Shown here piece by piece: positions 6,093 through 8,393 of a DNA stretch of 8,393 nucleotides (the stretch's first letter is position 1; the number at the start of each line of letters is the position of its first letter). This stretch comes from CAZKTF01 sp964555565. GTDB lineage: Bacteria > Planctomycetota > JAJSAM01 > JAKLKS01. The notes under the pieces are model-generated. The model made no database searches. It saw only the letters and a program-made list of their open reading frames with translations, and was not told where the DNA came from. The translations under genes and the position numbers were made by a program. The stretch spans positions 1 to 8,393 of the forward strand of contig CAZKTF010000156.1 of assembly GCA_964555565.1 (NCBI GenBank), in the 5' to 3' direction.

Positions 6093-6593
6093 ATGCTCGG
6101 TCCCCCGGTCCTCCTCAATCCCGTCATCGCGCCGATCCTCGAGGACGGGGCCGTTGCCCCGCAGGGGGTGGCGCTCGCGATGATCGCCGAGGTCACGCTG
6201 TTCGCCTTTCTCCAGCCCGCGAGGGTTCGCGGCAAGGCGGCCCTCCTCATCCTGGCGGCGAACGTGTTCTCGACAGCCGCAGGCGCCTTGCTCTTCTGGC
6301 TACTCCCCGACGACTTCTTCGAGGGCTGGCGCTACGGGTTCGCCGGGGAAGAGTGGCAAGTCGGCTTCTCAGGCCGGATTACCTCCACGGCTACTTCCCA
6401 GGCCGCGCTGTTCGCCCTGGCCCACCCCTGGCTCGTCCTCGTGTTCGCGTGGTCGCTCGCGGTCCTCCTGGAACTCGCCGTGGTCCTCCCCGCGAGCGGG
6501 AGGCTGAAGCTCCGGCTACCCGCGACCTGCACGGCGCTGGGGAACGTCGCGAGCTACGGCATGCTCCTGGGGTGGGCGCTGCTGGGCCATTAG
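6093..6593 (+). CDS. Four-helix integral membrane protein of unknown function
   Basis: This protein has 166 residues. The frame is open upstream to 5940, but that part encodes only the REP-like repeat, so I place the start at the ATG at 6093, just after a TAGACT -10-like box. Four hydrophobic segments are visible: about 21-41 (GVALAMIAEVTLFAFL), 48-71 (ALLILAANVFSTAAGALLFW), 111-132 (PWLVLVFAWSLAVLLELAVV) and 145-164 (ALGNVASYGMLLGWALL). A soluble loop of about 40 residues, rich in aromatic and charged residues (DDFFEGWRYGFAGEEW), lies between helices 2 and 3. Both the second and fourth helices contain an Asn-Val pair (ANVFS, GNVASYG), hinting at an internal two-fold repeat. I recognise no named family or catalytic motif. 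Its stop is three bases from the stop of the convergent mutase gene, so the two are not co-transcribed. Confidence 0.75.
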   Translation: MLGPPVLLNPVIAPILEDGAVAPQGVALAMIAEVTLFAFLQPARVRGKAALLILAANVFSTAAGALLFWLLPDDFFEGWRYGFAGEEWQVGFSGRITSTATSQAALFALAHPWLVLVFAWSLAVLLELAVVLPASGRLKLRLPATCTALGNVASYGMLLGWALLGH

Positions 6594-6594
6594 C

Positions 6595-6620
6595 GCCTAC
6601 GGCCGCGCCGGGTCGTAGGC
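6595..6620. terminator. Hairpin across the convergent stop codons
   Basis: GCCTACGGCC (6595-6604) pairs with GGTCGTAGGC (6611-6620), a 10-bp stem with one G-T pair and a six-base loop. It includes the mutase's stop and last codons and starts just after the membrane protein's TAG (6591-6593). As a near-symmetric hairpin it could act in both directions, but no T-run is present on either side. Confidence 0.4.
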
Positions 6621-8288
6621 CCCGTACACCTTCTCGAGCGAGCGGCAGATCTCTCCCACGGTGGCCTCGGCCTCGACGCAGCGGAGGATGGCGGGCATGA
6701 CGCCGTCTCCCGCGCTCCAGCCGGCGGCGAGCTCGAGGGCGAAGAGGGACTCCTCCACGCGCTTCGCGTCCCGCGCGGCCCGGCGCGAGGCGAGGTCGGC
6801 GGCGAGCCCGTCCCGGACCGCGGGGTCCACGCGGAAGGTCGGGGAGGGGGCCGCCGCGCCGGCCTCCTCGGTGTACCGGTTGACGCCCACGACGGCGACC
6901 TCCCCGGACTCCACGGCGCGCTGGAGCCGGTAGGCGGCCTCGGCGATCCGCGCCTGGGTCCAGCCCTTGCGCACGGCCTCGACGGGCCCGCCCTGCGCCT
7001 CGACCTCGCGCATCAGCGCGCGCGCCTCCTCCTCGATCCGGTCGGTCTCCTGTTCCACGAAGGGGGCCCCGCCGAGGGGGTCCACGGTGTCGGCCACGCC
7101 GGACTCCTCGGCCAGGACCTGCTGGGTGCGGAGCGCCAGCAGGACGCTCGCCTCGGTGGGGAGGCCGAGCGCTTCGTCCCGGCTGTTGGTGTGGAGGGAC
7201 TGGGCGCCTCCCAGGACCGCGGCCAGGGCCTGGAGGGTCACGCGGACCACGTTCACGTCGGGCTGCTGCGAGGTGAGCGCCGCCCCCGCGGTCTGTGCGT
7301 GGAAGCGGAGCCGGCAGGAGTCGTCGTTCCCCCGGAACTTCTCGCGCACGAGGCGCGCCCACAGGCGCCGCGCCGCCCGGAACTTGGCGACCTCCTCGAG
7401 GAGGTCCATCTGGGCCGCGAAGAAGAAGGACATGCGGGGGGCGACCTCGTCCACGGCGAGCCCCGACCGCACGCACCGCTCGAGGTAGCCGACCCCGTGG
7501 GCCAGCGTGAAGGCGACCTCCTGGCTCGCGGTGCAGCCCGCCTCGCGCATGTGGTAGCCGGAGACGGAGATCGGGTTCCACCTCGGGAGGTTCCGGACGC
7601 AGTAGCGCACGAGGTCGGTGGAGAGCGCGAGGGAGGCCTCCACGGGGAAGCGCCAGGTGTTGCGCGCCACGAACTCCTTGAGGAGGTCGTTCTGGACCGT
7701 CCCGCCGAGCTTCTCGAGCGCCACCCCGCGCCGGTTCGCCACGGCCACGACCATGGCCAGGAGGATGGGGGCCGTGGAGTTGATCGTCATGGAGACGGTG
7801 ACGCGGTCGAGCGGGATCGCCTCGAGGAGCGTCTCCATGTCCGCCAGCGAGTTCACGGGGACCCCGACCTTGCCCACCTCGCCCTCGGCCCGCGGGTCGT
7901 CGCTGTCGTAGCCGATCTGGGTGGGGAGGTCGAAGGCGACCGAGAGCCCGGTCTGCCCCTGCTCGAGGAGGTAGCGGAAGCGCCGGTTCGTCTCCGCGGC
8001 GGAGGTGAACCCCGCGTACTGGCGCATCGTCCAGAGGCGGCCGCGGTACATCGTCTCGCGGATCCCGCGCGTGAAGGGGAACCCCCCGGGCCAGCCGACC
8101 TTCGCCTCGAAGCCCGCGACGAGTTCGGGGGTGGGGACCGCGAGCGGGGGCCGCGGCGCCCCGGAGGAGCCCGGGAAGGAGGCGCGGCGCTCGGGCTGCC
8201 GCGTGACCGCCTCGCGGTAGGCACCCTCGATCCAGAGTTCGAGGTCCGGTCCCGGCGGCGCGGCCGGCGCGGGGGCGGGCGCATGCAC
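6597..8288 (-). CDS. Coenzyme B12-dependent acyl-CoA mutase, large (catalytic) subunit, methylmalonyl-CoA mutase-like
   Basis: This protein has 563 residues and belongs clearly to the methylmalonyl-CoA mutase superfamily (TIM-barrel catalytic part). Visible landmarks: MYRGRLWTMRQYAGF (80-94), GLSVAFDLPTQIGYDSDDPR (114-133), VSMTIN (165-170), TVQNDLLKEF (197-206), SVSGYHMREAG (241-251), APRMSFFF (283-290), FHAQTAG (329-335), SLHTN (364-368) and TVDPLGG (401-407). Tyr91 and Tyr245-His246 match Tyr89 and Tyr243-His244 of the Propionibacterium enzyme. The C-terminus ends with the usual ILRCVEAEATVGEICRSLEKVYG and there is no B12-binding domain, so it needs a separate cobalamin-binding subunit, as in two-subunit archaeal and bacterial enzymes. 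The position of Arg207, which holds the substrate carboxylate, is Ala221 (EASLALSTD where the family has PSMRI or PSLRL). Succinyl/methylmalonyl-CoA may therefore not be its substrate. The start is a GTG at 8288 with only a weak purine stretch upstream; the frame is open to the window edge, so the N-terminus is uncertain. Confidence 0.92.
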   Translation of the reverse strand: MHAPAPAPAAPPGPDLELWIEGAYREAVTRQPERRASFPGSSGAPRPPLAVPTPELVAGFEAKVGWPGGFPFTRGIRETMYRGRLWTMRQYAGFTSAAETNRRFRYLLEQGQTGLSVAFDLPTQIGYDSDDPRAEGEVGKVGVPVNSLADMETLLEAIPLDRVTVSMTINSTAPILLAMVVAVANRRGVALEKLGGTVQNDLLKEFVARNTWRFPVEASLALSTDLVRYCVRNLPRWNPISVSGYHMREAGCTASQEVAFTLAHGVGYLERCVRSGLAVDEVAPRMSFFFAAQMDLLEEVAKFRAARRLWARLVREKFRGNDDSCRLRFHAQTAGAALTSQQPDVNVVRVTLQALAAVLGGAQSLHTNSRDEALGLPTEASVLLALRTQQVLAEESGVADTVDPLGGAPFVEQETDRIEEEARALMREVEAQGGPVEAVRKGWTQARIAEAAYRLQRAVESGEVAVVGVNRYTEEAGAAAPSPTFRVDPAVRDGLAADLASRRAARDAKRVEESLFALELAAGWSAGDGVMPAILRCVEAEATVGEICRSLEKVYGAYDPARP

Positions 8289-8393
8289 GGGCGCCTGGCC
8301 CCCGCCCTCTCCGTGGGACAGGTCTCCGGGGGTCCCCCGGCGGGGACCGCGGTCGCGCCCCCGTCCGCGGGGCCGCTCCCGGTCCCGTCCCTG
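8289..8393 (-). other. GC-rich sequence upstream of the mutase gene
   Basis: This stretch of 105 bases up to the window edge contains a palindrome, CCGGGGG (8326-8332) against CCCCCGG (8334-8340). On the minus strand AGAGGGCGG lies 14-22 bases before the GTG, too far for a normal Shine-Dalgarno site. The mutase frame has no stop here, so part of this could be coding for a longer N-terminus. No promoter can be called. Confidence 0.35.

Noticed and set aside
6391..7581. Minus-strand open frame of 396 codons overlapping the mutase
   Set aside because: It is a different frame of the same strand as the well-conserved mutase, with Arg/Gly/Pro-dominated translation; a shadow.

Overview
The window is very GC-rich DNA from a bacterium I cannot place firmly. 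GC-rich codons throughout, good Shine-Dalgarno sites, an IS66 remnant, REP-like palindromes and a two-subunit-type acyl-CoA mutase would suit an uncultivated soil or sediment lineage such as Myxococcota, Acidobacteriota or Gemmatimonadota. No rRNA, tRNA or taxon-specific marker is present, so this is only an inference.

Left half (1-5549): two copies of a GC-rich hairpin at the edge are followed by three plus-strand genes. The first encodes a small, probably beta-rich protein (233-610). The second encodes a giant modular protein of 1491 residues (716-5191). It has a cysteine-rich N-terminus, about 500 residues of Pro/Gly-rich disordered sequence, a helical/coiled-coil section of about 345 residues, a six-cysteine knuckle, another Pro-rich linker, and a C-terminal module ending in an HHIF-type HNH/endonuclease VII-like motif. 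The third (5181-5549) encodes a small protein with an acidic tail and overlaps the end of the giant gene by 11 bases. This order and overlap fit a polymorphic toxin followed by its immunity protein. The toxin's N-terminal architecture matches no secretion or delivery module that I recognise, and this is the most interesting part of the window.

Middle (5550-6092): there is no intact gene. Directly after the immunity gene, on the minus strand, lies the last ~52 codons of an IS66-family transposase. It is cut off by two tandem copies of a palindromic REP/MITE-like element with ~20-22 base inverted termini. Remnant and repeats suggest a site of past mobile-element activity bordering the toxin locus.

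Right half (6093-8393): a four-helix membrane protein of unknown function (plus strand, probably short-leadered or leaderless) converges with a minus-strand gene, with three bases between their stop codons. The minus-strand gene is a methylmalonyl-CoA-mutase-like large subunit without a B12-binding domain. It retains the catalytic Tyr/His residues, but the arginine that holds the substrate carboxylate in true methylmalonyl-CoA mutase is an alanine, so its substrate may be a different acyl-CoA.
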